Below, piece after piece: positions 22,918-22,941 of a DNA stretch of 22,941 nt. Position 1 is the first letter of the stretch. Every line of letters begins with the position of its first letter. The stretch comes from Clostridiales bacterium (GTDB lineage Bacteria; Bacillota; Clostridia; Christensenellales; CAG-138): the NCBI GenBank assembly GCA_004558525.1, contig SFCQ01000024.1, positions 1 through 22,941 of the forward strand, given 5' to 3'. The notes under the pieces were generated by a model. It worked only from the letters and a program-made list of their open reading frames with translations, ran no database searches and had not been told where the DNA came from. The position numbers and the translations under genes were made by a program.

Positions 22918-22941
22918 TAGCGGCTACAAATTGGCTACATT
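22918..22941. repeat. Short direct repeat at right edge, possible element end
   Basis: GGCTACAAATT is followed immediately by GGCTACATT, a GGCTACA repeat with an 11-base period. Such short repeats occur at the ends of integrative elements next to an integrase gene. On the minus strand the last codons would read NVANL-stop, which could be an integrase C-terminus, but only a few codons are visible. Confidence 0.3.

Overview
This window looks like a chromosomal segment of a Gram-positive anaerobe of the Clostridia (Bacillota). Evidence: C4 zinc-type ribosomal protein L28, purine-rich AGGAGG ribosome binding sites on most genes, canonical sigma-A promoters with 16-18 bp spacers, a lipoprotein-anchored PhnD, a YitT-family membrane protein, and an MoxR/DUF58 operon. 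Base composition is moderate by eye. I cannot place it at family level.

Layout. The left edge (1-130) holds the promoter and leader of an rRNA operon that reads out of the window to the left. From 266 to 7579 a minus-strand block encodes SurE, a PhnD-PhnC-PhnE-PhnE phosphonate/phosphate-type ABC importer, a cytoplasmic UshA/CpdB-like metallo-nucleotidase and a P-loop protein of unknown function. It has its own promoter and a 5' leader with three hairpins, and looks like a phosphate or organophosphate acquisition and nucleotide dephosphorylation unit. A divergent MFS transporter follows (7731-9041).

The interval 9067-10690 is the accessory part. Two same-orientation copies of a ~200 bp palindrome-rich repeat flank a truncated gene remnant, a membrane zinc-ribbon protein with an apparently foreign C-terminal tail, and a ~172 nt segment whose nested helices suggest a structured RNA. 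nagB (minus) and a divergent DUF58 / membrane / MoxR operon (plus) follow. A bounded tRNA-Asn unit with promoter and terminator sits at 15232-15387.

The right part is housekeeping: a yitT-maf operon (minus), divergent rpmB plus a 48-residue basic protein, clpB (minus, ending near a third, hairpin-only copy of the repeat), and an xpt-guaA operon for guanine/xanthine salvage and GMP synthesis. The last 25 bases after the guaA terminator carry a short direct repeat and may be the edge of an element inserted at the guaA 3' end.

The most interesting unexplained signals are the nested RNA-like structure at 9339-9510, the two-copy repeat around it, the three-hairpin leader before phnD, and the unknown P-loop protein closing the phn operon.
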